Positions 35,148 through 43,442 of a stretch of 60,172 nucleotides of DNA are shown here, one piece after another. The stretch covers positions 1 through 60,172 of the forward strand of contig DATHET010000142.1 of NCBI GenBank assembly GCA_035490315.1. The letters run 5' to 3'. The notes under the pieces are model-generated. The model was not told where the DNA came from. It searched no databases and saw only the letters and a program-made list of their open reading frames with translations. This DNA comes from JADJQU01 sp035490315. GTDB lineage: Bacteria > Planctomycetota > UBA1135 > GCA-002686595. Position numbers and translations under genes: made by a program. The number at the start of each line of letters is the position of its first letter. Positions within the stretch are counted from its first letter, which is position 1.

Positions 35148-35732
35148 ATGAACCCCTGGTTCGGCGCGATCCCCTTCCTCGTCGCGCTCGCGGCGAGCAT
35201 CGCGATGCGCGCGCCCCACATCGAGCGTGGCAAGACCGTCAAGGTCGTCCAGAGTCACAAGGGGAAGCTCGAGCGCGTGTTGTTCGCCCTGGTCGGAATC
35301 GGAGGCCTCCTGCTGCCGCTCCTGTACCTCGCGACGCCCTGGCTCGCCTTCGCCGACTACCCGCTGCGGCCCTGGGCCCTGGCCTGTGGCCTCGCGCTCA
35401 TCGCGGTCTGGCTGTGGCTGTTCCATCGCTCGCACGCCGACCTCGGCACGAACTGGTCGGTCAGCCTGGAGCTGCGCGAGCGCCACAGCCTGATCACCTC
35501 CGGCGTCTACTCCAGGCTCCGCCACCCCATGTATGCGGCGATCTTCTGCCACGCGATCGCCCAGGCCCTGCTGCTCGCGAACTGGATCGCGGGGCCGGCG
35601 ATGCTGGTCGCTTTCACGCTGATGTTCGCGCTGCGCCTTTCGCGCGAGGAGCGCATGCTGCGCCAGCATTTCGGCGCGGCCTACGAGGACTACGCGAAGC
35701 GCACGAAGCGTCTGGTTCCGGGTATCTGGTAG
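35148..35732 (+). CDS. Isoprenylcysteine carboxyl methyltransferase (ICMT/PEMT) family membrane protein
   Basis: 194 residues with about five TM helices. The conserved C-terminal catalytic region is present: SGVYSRLRHPMYAAIFCHAI (the RHP-x-Y SAM-binding motif) and EERMLRQHFGAAYEDYAKRT. Bacterial members methylate unknown lipids or small molecules using S-adenosylmethionine. It is divergent from the GT2 gene (154 bases apart) and converges with the fructose-bisphosphatase gene, with one base between stops. Confidence 0.88.
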   Translation: MNPWFGAIPFLVALAASIAMRAPHIERGKTVKVVQSHKGKLERVLFALVGIGGLLLPLLYLATPWLAFADYPLRPWALACGLALIAVWLWLFHRSHADLGTNWSVSLELRERHSLITSGVYSRLRHPMYAAIFCHAIAQALLLANWIAGPAMLVAFTLMFALRLSREERMLRQHFGAAYEDYAKRTKRLVPGIW

Positions 35733-35733
35733 C

Positions 35734-37662
35734 TCACGCCCGCTCGAGCACCTGATTGTCGGCGTAGGCGCGCAGCAGGTCCTCGAGCACTTCGATCTCC
35801 GCCCGCAACTCTTCGCCCTGCTCCGTGTCCCCCACCGTGCGTGGCCGCTCGTGCACCTGGATGTCGGACACGCTGGGAATGATGTCGAGACCTTCGACCA
35901 CGGCTTCGTCGACAGACGCGAAGTGGTGGTGCTGCGCGAGGTAGATTCGCGCGGCGTCTAGCACAAGCGAGTAACCGCGGTCCCCGTAGGCCGCCGCGAA
36001 GGCTCCGTCGATGGTCACGGCATTTCCTCCGGACTTCAGCGGCTTCTCGCCCTTCTCCGGCCGCACCGGCACGTGGCCGTTGACGATCAGGCCGTGCTCG
36101 GGATCGGCCCCGAATTCCGCGAGCACGCGGCGACAGAAGCCCGCCTCGTGGATCAGCTTGAAATACGCGTTCTTGTTCTCGTGGTGCGCCGCCTTGTCGG
36201 CGACGAAGTAGGTCTCGAAGGTCGACATGCGGTCCTTGCCGAAGCAGGGCGACAAGGGCCCGGTCCACAGGTACCACAGGTGATCGAGATCGGCCTCGCG
36301 CTTGTCCTTGAACGCGCGCTGCACCACGCGCTCGAGAGCGTCGAACAAGGCGCGGCCGCGGCGCGCTTCTCCGTCGACGACCAGGGACAGCATCTCGCCG
36401 CTTTCGTCCACGGGAACGCAGCCGTGGAAGATCAGCGCAGGGTCGCGCCGCAGCCACATCGCGCCGTGCCTGGTAACGAAGTGCATGTGCTTCCACAGGC
36501 TGCTCGAGGTCATGAAGGACTGGCGGATCCGCGCCAGGCATTTTTCCTCCTCGGGTGAAAGGCGGTGCGGATCGGCGGGATCGATGCTGGGGAGGCGCGT
36601 GTCGAGCAGCGCGTGTTGCTTGCCGTCGACGTCGACCGTTCCCGCGCGCAGGTCGAGCCGCTTCAGCAATGCGCGATCGTCCATCGCCCATTCGGGATGG
36701 CGCGCGATGGTCTGGCCCTCGAGCTTGAACTGCAGGATCGCCGCGGCTTTTTGCATGCGCGCCATGGTCAGCGCATCGCGCAATCCTTCGCCCTTGCAAG
36801 CAAAACGCTCGGCGGGATCGTCCTTGTACAGGGTCGCGGCCAGGTGCTCGAGCGGCGCCATGGTGATCCCATAGCCCTCCTCGAGCTGCGAAAGTCGCCG
36901 GTAGCGCAGCGAGACGCGCAGCACCGTCGCGATCAAGGCCGGCTGGCCGAGACAGGCGCCCATCCACGATGCATCGTGGTTGCCCCAGGTGATCCGGCAG
37001 GCATGCTGGCGCATCATGTGCTCGATCACCTTGTCGATCCGCGGCCCGCGGTCGCCGAGATCGCCCGCGACGATCAATTCGCCGACGGAAAGATCTCGCA
37101 CGGCGTGGGCGGTCATGCGGATGAGCTCGTGATCCCGGCCTTCGCGCAGGAAGGGCATCGTCAAGGCGTCCAGGAACTCGGAGGAGCGTTCGAGCTCGCG
37201 CGCGAAGATCAGCTCGAGGAACAATTCGTCGAAGGGATCGGGCAGGATGCGCTTCAACTGCTCGAGGCTGTAGCCGCGCGCGAGATCGCGGATCACCTCG
37301 ATGGCGAGCGGCAGGACTCGCCGCAGCAGCGCGCGCCGCGCTGTCTCGGAGTCGTCCTTCGCCGTGAGCTTCCGCCAGGTTTCGCGCGGGTAGTAGACGA
37401 GATTCAAGAGCTCGCCCTGCGCCGCCTCGTCGAGTCGGCCTTCGAAGATCCGTGCCAGCCGCGGCCGCAGACTGCCCGACGCGTTGTTGACGACGTGCCG
37501 GAACTTGACGTGCTCGCCGTGCACGTCGCTGGCCACGTGGATCGTCGGCGAGGGCAGGGTCAAGAGGGCGCGCAGGCTCGAGATACGCGCCATCGCCGCG
37601 TGGGAAGTCGGATATTGCTGAGCGAGCGCGGCGAGATAGGGCGAGACCGTGGTCGGGGACAT
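35734..37662 (-). CDS. fbp: Class III fructose-1,6-bisphosphatase
   Basis: 642 residues, matching the usual length of the class III (Bacillus-type) enzyme. The metallophosphatase core motifs are IHVASDVHGEHVKF (DxHG), ELIVAGDLGDRGPRID (GDxxDRG) and TWGNHDASWMGA (GNHD), followed by later metal-site histidines including IVNGHVPVRPEKGEKP. It dephosphorylates fructose-1,6-bisphosphate in gluconeogenesis and is usually manganese dependent. Monocistronic. ATG 37662 is the first start. Confidence 0.93.
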   Translation of the reverse strand: MSPTTVSPYLAALAQQYPTSHAAMARISSLRALLTLPSPTIHVASDVHGEHVKFRHVVNNASGSLRPRLARIFEGRLDEAAQGELLNLVYYPRETWRKLTAKDDSETARRALLRRVLPLAIEVIRDLARGYSLEQLKRILPDPFDELFLELIFARELERSSEFLDALTMPFLREGRDHELIRMTAHAVRDLSVGELIVAGDLGDRGPRIDKVIEHMMRQHACRITWGNHDASWMGACLGQPALIATVLRVSLRYRRLSQLEEGYGITMAPLEHLAATLYKDDPAERFACKGEGLRDALTMARMQKAAAILQFKLEGQTIARHPEWAMDDRALLKRLDLRAGTVDVDGKQHALLDTRLPSIDPADPHRLSPEEEKCLARIRQSFMTSSSLWKHMHFVTRHGAMWLRRDPALIFHGCVPVDESGEMLSLVVDGEARRGRALFDALERVVQRAFKDKREADLDHLWYLWTGPLSPCFGKDRMSTFETYFVADKAAHHENKNAYFKLIHEAGFCRRVLAEFGADPEHGLIVNGHVPVRPEKGEKPLKSGGNAVTIDGAFAAAYGDRGYSLVLDAARIYLAQHHHFASVDEAVVEGLDIIPSVSDIQVHERPRTVGDTEQGEELRAEIEVLEDLLRAYADNQVLERA

Positions 37663-37755
37663 GGAGCGCGAGCCTAGTCGAAAAGCTTGCGAAGTCCGAA
37701 GTCCAACCGCGGACTCGCGCGAGCGGCTCTGCCGATTCCTCGTTCAGACAAAGCC

Positions 37756-37994
37756 TAGCAGTCCGTTGAAAAATTCCCGTCGCGAGGCGCAGCGTGCTAG
37801 GTGGGGCAAGGAGCGCGACAGAAAGCTGCGCAGGGGCCCCCGCGTTAGAGCGCGAAGCGCTCGTAGTGAAGGCTCCTGCGGAGCCTTCGCAGCGGGGTGC
37901 GGCCTTCCTGGCCGCTGAGCACAGCTTTCCGAGCGCGACGCAGCATCACCGCAGCACGCTGCGCCGCAGTAGGGACTTTTTCAACGGGCTGCTA
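37756..37994 (-). repeat. MITE-like repeat element, copy 2 (239 bp), inverted relative to copy 1
   Basis: Bounded by TAGCAGTCCGTTGAAAAATT and the inverse (ends ACTTTTTCAACGGGCTGCTA). It matches the reverse complement of 32273-32447. Copy 2 has about 60 extra internal bases near 37830-37900, including a small hairpin AAGGCTCCTGCGGAGCCTT. It sits between the fructose-bisphosphatase start and the DUF1579 gene. No coding capacity. Confidence 0.85.
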
Positions 37995-37997
37995 ACG

Positions 37998-38072
37998 GCG
38001 GGCCGAGGCAGACCAGAATCCCGCCGGCGACATTCCTCGTCGTGCTATCGCAAAGCCTTGGCCTCGGCCCGC
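37998..38072. repeat. Inverted repeat, perfect 12-bp arms with 51-base spacer
   Basis: GCGGGCCGAGGC (37998-38009) pairs with GCCTCGGCCCGC (38061-38072). It directly follows copy 2 of the repeat element, just as the giant palindrome follows copy 1. The stretch between the repeat and the DUF1579 stop contains nothing else recognised. Confidence 0.7.
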
Positions 38073-38111
38073 ACCACCGCGCAGGTCAAGTGAATCTACC
38101 TCGAGGCGCGC

Positions 38112-38729
38112 TCACTTCTTGCGCACGTACTCGACCTCATACACCCGCGTATTCGTCTCGCCGATCATCATGTCGTGCAATTCGAAGACGAACCTGTCCT
38201 TGCCGAAGCCGCGATAGACGTACTTGACCTGCTTGTCCTGCTCCGGCGTCATCGGCTCGTCCATCATGCCCCAGAGGGTCAGGTTGTCGCCGGAAGCGTC
38301 GAAGTGTCCGGACGCCGAGTTCATCGTGGTCTGCAGGCTGTCGACCATCATGCACACATAGCGTTCCTTGAAGTTGTCGTAGCCCAGGATCGCCGTGCCG
38401 CTGGTCTTCTGCCCCATGATCTCTCCGGTCCATTTCTGCTGGAGCCACTTGCCTTCGTGGAGCCAGGTGACTTCCGCGGTGCCCTTCGATTCCATCGGCG
38501 GGCTGCCCGGAGCCATCCACAGGCGTGCCGTGGAGTCGTACTTGCCCAGCAGCTCCTTCAAGCGCGCGTGGGCCGCGGTCGGCTTGCAGGTCGCGATCCA
38601 GCGCGCCATGCCCCCGTCCGCGTCCTTCGGCACGGGATGGGAGAAGCGCTCCGGCTGCTTGTCCTGCAGCGAGACGGCACACAGGCTGAACGCGGCAATG
38701 GCGAGCGAGGCGAGGGTCAAGGTCTGCAT
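38112..38729 (-). CDS. DUF1579 family exported protein
   Basis: 205 residues from ATG 38729, with a signal peptide (MQTLTLASLAIAAFSLCAVS). The DUF1579 pattern is seen in LKELLGKYDSTARLW, GTAEVTWLHEGKWLQQKWTG, ILGYDNFKERYVCMMVD and the C-terminal VYEVEYVRK. These predict a single lipocalin-like beta barrel that binds an unknown ligand. It begins two bases after the M56 peptidase stop and is the last gene of the BlaI/M56 operon, which suggests control by the same repressor. Confidence 0.85.
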   Translation of the reverse strand: MQTLTLASLAIAAFSLCAVSLQDKQPERFSHPVPKDADGGMARWIATCKPTAAHARLKELLGKYDSTARLWMAPGSPPMESKGTAEVTWLHEGKWLQQKWTGEIMGQKTSGTAILGYDNFKERYVCMMVDSLQTTMNSASGHFDASGDNLTLWGMMDEPMTPEQDKQVKYVYRGFGKDRFVFELHDMMIGETNTRVYEVEYVRKK

Positions 38730-38731
38730 GG

Positions 38732-39805
38732 TCAGTGATCGGGATTCGGGGACTTCGGATCGGCCGACAGCACCATTGCCGCAGCCTGGAGAGCGATACA
38801 ACTCTGGTGCAGGCCGCTCTTCTCCGCGGTGAGCACCGCGAGGGCCTGGGCGCGCAGATCCGCGGCTCGCGGCGCCATCGGCAGCACGCAGGCGGCAAGG
38901 GCGACGGCGACCAGCGCGCTCACGCTGCGCGCGACGGCCAGCGAGCGCGGTGCGGCGCGCTCGAGACGCTCGATGCGCACGATGATCGCGCTCGGATGGC
39001 CGAGAAAGCCTCGCACTCCGGCAGGCGTGGGTTCAAAGATCAGGTGGCGCGCGGCGAGGATCAGCGTGTCGCGGTAGGAGCGAGCCTCGCCGCCGAGCGC
39101 GCGCACCACGGTCTGGTCGCAGGCGAGCTCGCCGAGGGCGCGCAGCCGGCTGAGCGCGATCCAGACCAGCGGATGGAACCACAGGGTCGCGCGCACCAGG
39201 GCGAAGCACTCGTCGAGCCACAGGTCGCCGCGCTTCAAGTGCGCGAGCTCGTGCAGAAGGGCGTGCTCGTCGCGCCGCGTCGGCGCGCGGGCCAGCCAAT
39301 CGGCGGGCAACAGCAGCGTCGGCCGCAGAAGACCGAATGCCGCGGGTGTGCCGTGGCCGGCGAGGACGGCGATGCGCGGCTTGCGGCGCGTGCCGAGGAT
39401 CGAGCTGGAGCGCTCGAGAGCCGCGAGCCACGCATCGGAAGGCGCGACGATCTCGATCCGAACGCCGACCCTCGCACGTTGGATGCAGCGCGCCGCAAGC
39501 AACGTCACGACGCCCGCCGACCAGATCGCGAAGACCGCGATCAAGAGCTTCGCCGAAGGCGGAACCTGGGCCGCCGCGAGTGTCGGCGCGCCGAGCGAAG
39601 CAGTCACGCTCCACGACGAGCTGAAATCGGGCGGAACGAAGAATCGCGACAGGCCGGCGAGCCACAGCAGGGCGATCAGCTGCGGCCAGGCACGCCGCAC
39701 GAGCACGCGATCGACGAGCCATGCCAGCCCGAGCAACAGCGTCGCCTGCAACGTCACGGAGACGCTCCACGCCCACCAGGGCGCGATCCACTCAGCGCTT
39801 GCCAC
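38732..39805 (-). CDS. BlaR1/MecR1-like M56 membrane metallopeptidase
   Basis: 357 residues. About three N-terminal TM segments, then the M56 peptidase region with the zinc motif HELAH in LLHELAHLKRGDLWLDE and FHPLVWIALSRLRALGELACD (third ligand Glu in the last segment). A fourth TM segment lies near residue 295. The canonical penicillin-binding sensor domain of BlaR1 is absent, so the inducer is unknown. The usual mechanism is cleavage of the paired BlaI repressor upon sensing. Its start overlaps the repressor gene by 14 bases, the standard operon layout. Confidence 0.9.
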   Translation of the reverse strand: MASAEWIAPWWAWSVSVTLQATLLLGLAWLVDRVLVRRAWPQLIALLWLAGLSRFFVPPDFSSSWSVTASLGAPTLAAAQVPPSAKLLIAVFAIWSAGVVTLLAARCIQRARVGVRIEIVAPSDAWLAALERSSSILGTRRKPRIAVLAGHGTPAAFGLLRPTLLLPADWLARAPTRRDEHALLHELAHLKRGDLWLDECFALVRATLWFHPLVWIALSRLRALGELACDQTVVRALGGEARSYRDTLILAARHLIFEPTPAGVRGFLGHPSAIIVRIERLERAAPRSLAVARSVSALVAVALAACVLPMAPRAADLRAQALAVLTAEKSGLHQSCIALQAAAMVLSADPKSPNPDH

Positions 39806-40190
39806 GCTTGGACTCCTTGCGCTCGACGTCGCTGACCCAGGCTTCGAGTTTCTTGCGCTCGGCCGCGCTCAGCCCTTCGTCCTCGGCGAGGTGCGCGAGC
39901 AGCGGCCCAGCGGCGCCTTCGAAGACGCGCTCGATCAGCGTGCGCACCGCGTTGCGCTGCGTCGCGCGCTGCTCGATCGCGGGCTCGTACCAGCTGGTGT
40001 TGCCGCGCAGGCTGGTGCGCACGAAACCCTTGATTTCCATGCGCGCGAGCATGGTCTTGAGCGTGTTGTAGGCCCAACCCTCGTCCTCGAGCAGCACGAG
40101 CAGGGCGCGCGCACTGGTCGGGTGCTTGCGCCAGAGGGCGTTCAAGACCTTCCACTCGGCATCGCTGGGCTGAGTCGTTTCGCGGGCCAT
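39792..40190 (-). CDS. BlaI/MecI/CopY family transcriptional repressor
   Basis: 132 residues from ATG 40190 (MARETTQPSDAEWKVLNALW); an earlier TTG in frame at 40199 is unlikely. The winged-helix domain shows SDAEWKVLNALW, AYNTLKTMLARMEIKGFV and TSWYEP, typical of the family. The C-terminal helices carry dimerisation and the presumed cleavage region. It should repress its own operon (this gene, the M56 peptidase and DUF1579), and the operator-like dyad at 40202-40217 sits directly upstream. Confidence 0.92.
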   Translation of the reverse strand: MARETTQPSDAEWKVLNALWRKHPTSARALLVLLEDEGWAYNTLKTMLARMEIKGFVRTSLRGNTSWYEPAIEQRATQRNAVRTLIERVFEGAAGPLLAHLAEDEGLSAAERKKLEAWVSDVERKESKRGKR

Positions 40191-40201
40191 GGGCGCCAAA
40201 C

Positions 40202-40217
40202 TACCACACTTGTAGTA
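40202..40217. promoter_or_regulatory. BlaI-type operator dyad
   Basis: TACCACA-CT-TGTAGTA is a seven-base dyad with one mismatch to the TACTACA-NN-TGTAGTA form described for BlaI/MecI operators. Position, twelve bases before the repressor start, fits autoregulation. Confidence 0.7.
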
Positions 40218-40274
40218 GGCGTCAAGGGCCCGCGATGGAATTCCGCGTCAAACCGTCAGACGGTCCGCGCGCCG

Positions 40275-40718
40275 CTATTTTTTCGCGTTGGATTCGAGCT
40301 CGCTGCGCAGCTTTTCCTCCTGCTTGCGCAGCTCCGGAGTGAATTCCGGCCCGAAGTCCTCGGCTTCGAAGATCTGCCGGATCTCGATCTCCGCATCCTG
40401 GCCGGGTCCCATCGGCGCGGGACAGCGCTTGACCCACTCGATCGCCTCTTCCATCGACTTCACTTTCCAGAGCCAGAAGCCCGCGATCAAATCCTTGGTG
40501 TCGCTGAATGGCCCCTTGGTCACGGTCCGATTCGCGCCGGAGAATTTCACGCGCGCGCCCTTCGACGAGGGATGCAGACCTTCGCCCGCTTGCATCACGC
40601 CGGCCTTGACCAGCTCCTCGTTGAACTTGCCCATCGCCTCGAGGAGCTTTTCATCCGGGAGCTTTCCCGACTCGGAGTTCTTGTCCGCCTTGATCAAGAT
40701 CATGAATCTCATCGTCAT
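40275..40718 (-). CDS. YCII-related (DGPF) domain protein
   Basis: 147 residues from ATG 40718 (MTMRFMILIKADKNSESG), with AAGGCAGG before the start. YCII-type features are the MILIKADK strand, VTKGPFSDTKDLIAGFWLW and SMEEAIEWVKRCP. YCII domain proteins of this subgroup are often encoded near ECF sigma factors or DoxX proteins. No activity is established. It is 13 bases downstream of the DoxX gene and likely in the same operon. Confidence 0.9.
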   Translation of the reverse strand: MTMRFMILIKADKNSESGKLPDEKLLEAMGKFNEELVKAGVMQAGEGLHPSSKGARVKFSGANRTVTKGPFSDTKDLIAGFWLWKVKSMEEAIEWVKRCPAPMGPGQDAEIEIRQIFEAEDFGPEFTPELRKQEEKLRSELESNAKK

Positions 40719-40731
40719 CACCTGCCTTGTT

Positions 40732-41148
40732 TCATCCGGATCGCCGCCCATCGATACTTGCCTCTCCGCCGCCGCGGCAGGCGATGTAGAGGAACAACAC
40801 GGAATACAGAAGCGCGAGCTCGCCCTTATTCACGATGGGGAAGAAGTGTCCGTTGAACCAGCCTTTGTCCCAAGGCGCCCAATGGAACTGGACATAGGCG
40901 ACGGCCATCGTTCCGCTTGCAAGGAATGCAGCCCAGCTCGTCAACAATCCGAACGCGATCGCTAGGCCGCACACGAGTTCGATGATTCCCCCCCACCACT
41001 CCTGCGTTGGAAAGTGCGGAGCCGGATGTTCTGGAGCGAGCACACCGAAGATCTTCTGCATGCCGTGGCAGGAGAACATCAGTCCCGCGACGACGCGCAG
41101 GAAGGCGTAGGCGGCTTCGGTTCCAGGACGCAGGATTTTTGTGAGCAT
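40732..41148 (-). CDS. DoxX family membrane protein
   Basis: 138 residues from ATG 41148 (MLTKILRPGTEAAYAFLRVV); an in-frame extension to 41265 looks non-coding. Four TM helices and the DoxX pattern RVVAGLMFSCHGMQKIFG, WWGGIIELVCGLAIAFGL and GELALLYSVLFLYIACRG. Some DoxX proteins take part in redox or thiol handling in the membrane; the role here is unknown. First gene of a two-gene unit with the YCII-type protein. Confidence 0.9.
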   Translation of the reverse strand: MLTKILRPGTEAAYAFLRVVAGLMFSCHGMQKIFGVLAPEHPAPHFPTQEWWGGIIELVCGLAIAFGLLTSWAAFLASGTMAVAYVQFHWAPWDKGWFNGHFFPIVNKGELALLYSVLFLYIACRGGGEASIDGRRSG

Positions 41149-41330
41149 GGGGCTCACTCTAGTCTCGAAGGCTTGGAATTGGACTCGGGGAAACGCTCGA
41201 AAAAACCTTCGCGCGCGTGACACTCGCGAACGGCCCAGTTCTCGACCGGAGACTGGAATGCGCAAATCCCCGCTACGGGTTTATCCGTAGGGATTCCACG
41301 AGCGGAGCGGCTCGAATCCCGCCGCCGATC

Positions 41331-41582
41331 TCAGCCCCGGTACGTGAACAGGTCCGTGAGCACGTAGCTGCCCGCGGTGCGCACATTCAACGCGTTGAGG
41401 ATCTTGACCTGCACATGCGACGTCAAGCGCCGCCCCTTGCACGCGCGCTGCACCATCTTGTGCGTGATCTGCTCGGTCGAAGCCGCGACCAGATCGTGCG
41501 GGCTCAAGCCGAGATCGATCATCAGCCGCGCGATGGGCTGCTGGCCCAGATCATGTCCCAACGCTTCAGGTTCTTCATTCAT
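41331..41582 (-). CDS. Small HTH-like protein, unknown
   Basis: 83 residues from ATG 41582 (MNEEPEALGHDLGQQPIARL). The helical arrangement resembles a lambda-repressor/XRE-type HTH: LGLSPHDLVAASTEQITHKM then a KGRRLTSHVQVKILNALNV recognition-helix-like tail. Such short Cro-like proteins are common and hard to assign. The start could also be an upstream in-frame ATG at 41618, but that leader is basic and non-conserved in style. Likely DNA binding, but not shown. Transcribed divergently from the DUF429-like gene. Confidence 0.65.
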   Translation of the reverse strand: MNEEPEALGHDLGQQPIARLMIDLGLSPHDLVAASTEQITHKMVQRACKGRRLTSHVQVKILNALNVRTAGSYVLTDLFTYRG

Positions 41583-41691
41583 GCCGAGCGCATGGTAGAC
41601 GACGCGCGGCCTCGACACGGAGTGCCGAAGTCGCCTTCCTGCAAGGGAAGATTCGCTTCAAGGGTGTTCGAGTGCGCTATGATCCCCTGCC

Positions 41692-42555
41692 GTGCATCCG
41701 GTTTCCGCGCGAGCGTCCCGCCGATCCGCATCGCTGCTCCCTCGGAGCTGCATCGCCGTGGACTGGTCGGGCTCGATGTCGACCGTGCGCTCGCGGATGT
41801 GGCTGGCGGAGTCGCGCGAGCGCAGGCTCGTCCGCCTCGAGCGCGGTTTCTCGCGCGAGGAAATCGTCGCCGAGTTGATCGCCTGTGCGTCCCGCGATCC
41901 GAGCCTGGTGGTCGGACTCGACTTCGCCTTCTCCTTCCCGAGCTGGTTCCAGGACGAGCTCGGAGTAAGGACCGCGCAGGAGCTCTGGGATCTCGTCGCG
42001 CGCAAGGGCGAGTCCTGGCTCGCGGACTGCCCCCATCCCTTCTGGGGCCGACCGATGTTCCCGCGGCCCGCGTATCCCGAAGACCAGAGCCCGTGGCGCG
42101 TGACGGAGAGCGATCGCGTCCCGGTCGCCGGCATCCGGCCGAAGTCCGTGTTCCAGATCGGAGGCGCGGGCACGGTTGGCACCGGGTCGGTGCGCGGGAT
42201 GCCGTATCTCGCTCAATTGCGCGACGCAGGCTTCGCCATCTGGCCCTTCGACCGTCCCAGGCTGCCGATGCTCGTCGAGATCTACCCGCGCTACCTGACG
42301 GGCGCCGTCGACAAGTCGAGCGCCATCGCGCGAGCCCTCTACCTGCAAGCGCGCCACGCGCACGAATCGCGCGAAATCCTCGAGCTGGCGCAGTCGTCGG
42401 AAGACGCTTTCGATGCCGCAGTCTCCGCGGCGAGCATGCAGCGCTTCGCGCGCGATTTCGAGCGGCTCGGGCGCACGCGGCGCAGCGGGCGGGATCGTTG
42501 CGAAGGCAGGATCTGGGTTCCGCTGCGCGATCCGGTGTTCGAGCGCTGGAGCTGA
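41692..42555 (+). CDS. DUF429-like protein
   Basis: 287 residues from GTG 41692. The N-terminal IAVDWSGSMS, VVGLDFAFSFPSWF in the middle and EIYPRYLTGAVDKS near residue 200, then DAFDAAVSAASM, fit the nuclease-like RNase H fold of DUF429 proteins with acidic residues positioned in the first and last motifs. Function of the family is unsettled; a predicted nuclease is the usual view. Neighbours give no hint. Confidence in the family is moderate. Confidence 0.7.
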   Translation: MHPVSARASRRSASLLPRSCIAVDWSGSMSTVRSRMWLAESRERRLVRLERGFSREEIVAELIACASRDPSLVVGLDFAFSFPSWFQDELGVRTAQELWDLVARKGESWLADCPHPFWGRPMFPRPAYPEDQSPWRVTESDRVPVAGIRPKSVFQIGGAGTVGTGSVRGMPYLAQLRDAGFAIWPFDRPRLPMLVEIYPRYLTGAVDKSSAIARALYLQARHAHESREILELAQSSEDAFDAAVSAASMQRFARDFERLGRTRRSGRDRCEGRIWVPLRDPVFERWS

Positions 42556-42627
42556 TCGTGCCGGTGCCTGCCGCTCGGGCTGGGCGCGCTCGAACTCGAT
42601 CCGACGACGACTGCGCTCTGCGACGGG

Positions 42628-43041
42628 TTACTTCACTCGTGCTGGAACGAGGAAGCTCAGCGCGATGCCCGCGAGCATCGCCGCGAGCACCGACATCGTG
42701 AACACGGACGGCGCCGCGAGGTTGGTCACCGCTGGGCCGGGGCACACGCCGACGAATCCCCAGCCGATCCCGAAGAGGGACGCGCCGATCACCAGCCGAG
42801 CGTCGAGCACCTGGCTCGCCTTGGTAGGAACCAGAGAACCCCAGATGCTGGGCCGACCGCGCCAGCGCCACCACGCGAGCATGTAGATCGGAATCGCGCC
42901 GACCATGACGCCGAGCAGGGTCGGATCCCAAGCGCCGAAGAAATCGAGAAAACCGAGCACTTTCGCCGGCTGCAGCATCCCTGAGATGCCCAGGCCCACG
43001 GCGAACAAGATGCCGCACGCGAATGCGATCGCGGTTTTCAT
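42628..43041 (-). CDS. YeeE/YedE-type membrane protein, second half (DUF6691)
   Basis: 137 residues from ATG 43041, which overlaps the upstream gene's stop (ATGA). Four to five TM segments; conserved LFAVGLGISGMLQPAKVLGF, GASLFGIGWGFVGVCPGPAV with the GCxGP-like cysteine motif (here CPGPA). Together with its partner it reconstitutes a full YeeE/YedE fold, which in the thiosulfate transporter TsuA uses membrane-embedded cysteines. Likely uptake of a reduced sulfur compound; unproven. Confidence 0.85.
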   Translation of the reverse strand: MKTAIAFACGILFAVGLGISGMLQPAKVLGFLDFFGAWDPTLLGVMVGAIPIYMLAWWRWRGRPSIWGSLVPTKASQVLDARLVIGASLFGIGWGFVGVCPGPAVTNLAAPSVFTMSVLAAMLAGIALSFLVPARVK

Positions 43042-43442
43042 GCGAAGGTGCGCAGCAGGAAAACCACGAGCGCTCCCACGGCGATGAAGATCGCGGTGCC
43101 GACGAGGCCGCGCAGCGAGCCGCGACCGATGCCGCACACGCCATGCCCGCTCGTGCACCCGCCGCCGAGGCGGGCTCCGAAACCGACGAGCAGGCCGCCG
43201 GCGATCACCCAGGGCATCGAGCGCGGCGAGGTCTCCGCGAGCGCCGCTGGCATCCGCCACGCGAGCAGCAGTCCGCCCGCGACGAGTCCGGCGAGGAAGG
43301 CGACTTTCCAGCGCCATTCGCCGCTTTCTCCGCGCAGCGCACCGTCGACGATTCCGCTCACACCCGCGGTCTTGCCCGTCAGCACGAGCAGCGCCGCGGC
43401 CGCGCTGCCGATCAATGCACCTCCTAGCAGAGCTGCTCCCAT
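43038..43442 (-). CDS. YeeE/YedE-type membrane protein, first half
   Basis: 134 residues with four TM segments. The conserved cysteine loop GARLGGGCTSGHGVCGIGRG is the hallmark of YeeE/YedE sulfur transporters. The gene is directly coupled (four-base overlap) to the second half at 42628-43041, a common split arrangement. It starts at ATG 43442 in a 197-base gap downstream of the serine hydrolase on the same strand. Confidence 0.88.
   Translation of the reverse strand: MGAALLGGALIGSAAAALLVLTGKTAGVSGIVDGALRGESGEWRWKVAFLAGLVAGGLLLAWRMPAALAETSPRSMPWVIAGGLLVGFGARLGGGCTSGHGVCGIGRGSLRGLVGTAIFIAVGALVVFLLRTFA

Noticed and set aside
32504..35755. Long plus-strand ORF across the GT2 gene
   Set aside because: Antisense shadow; low-complexity Arg/Asp/Gln composition and no start or domain. 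The GT2 on the other strand has clear motifs.
38112..38898. Minus-strand frame overlapping the DUF1579 gene (38137-38898)
   Set aside because: Shifted frame of a gene with clear family motifs; no independent coding signal.
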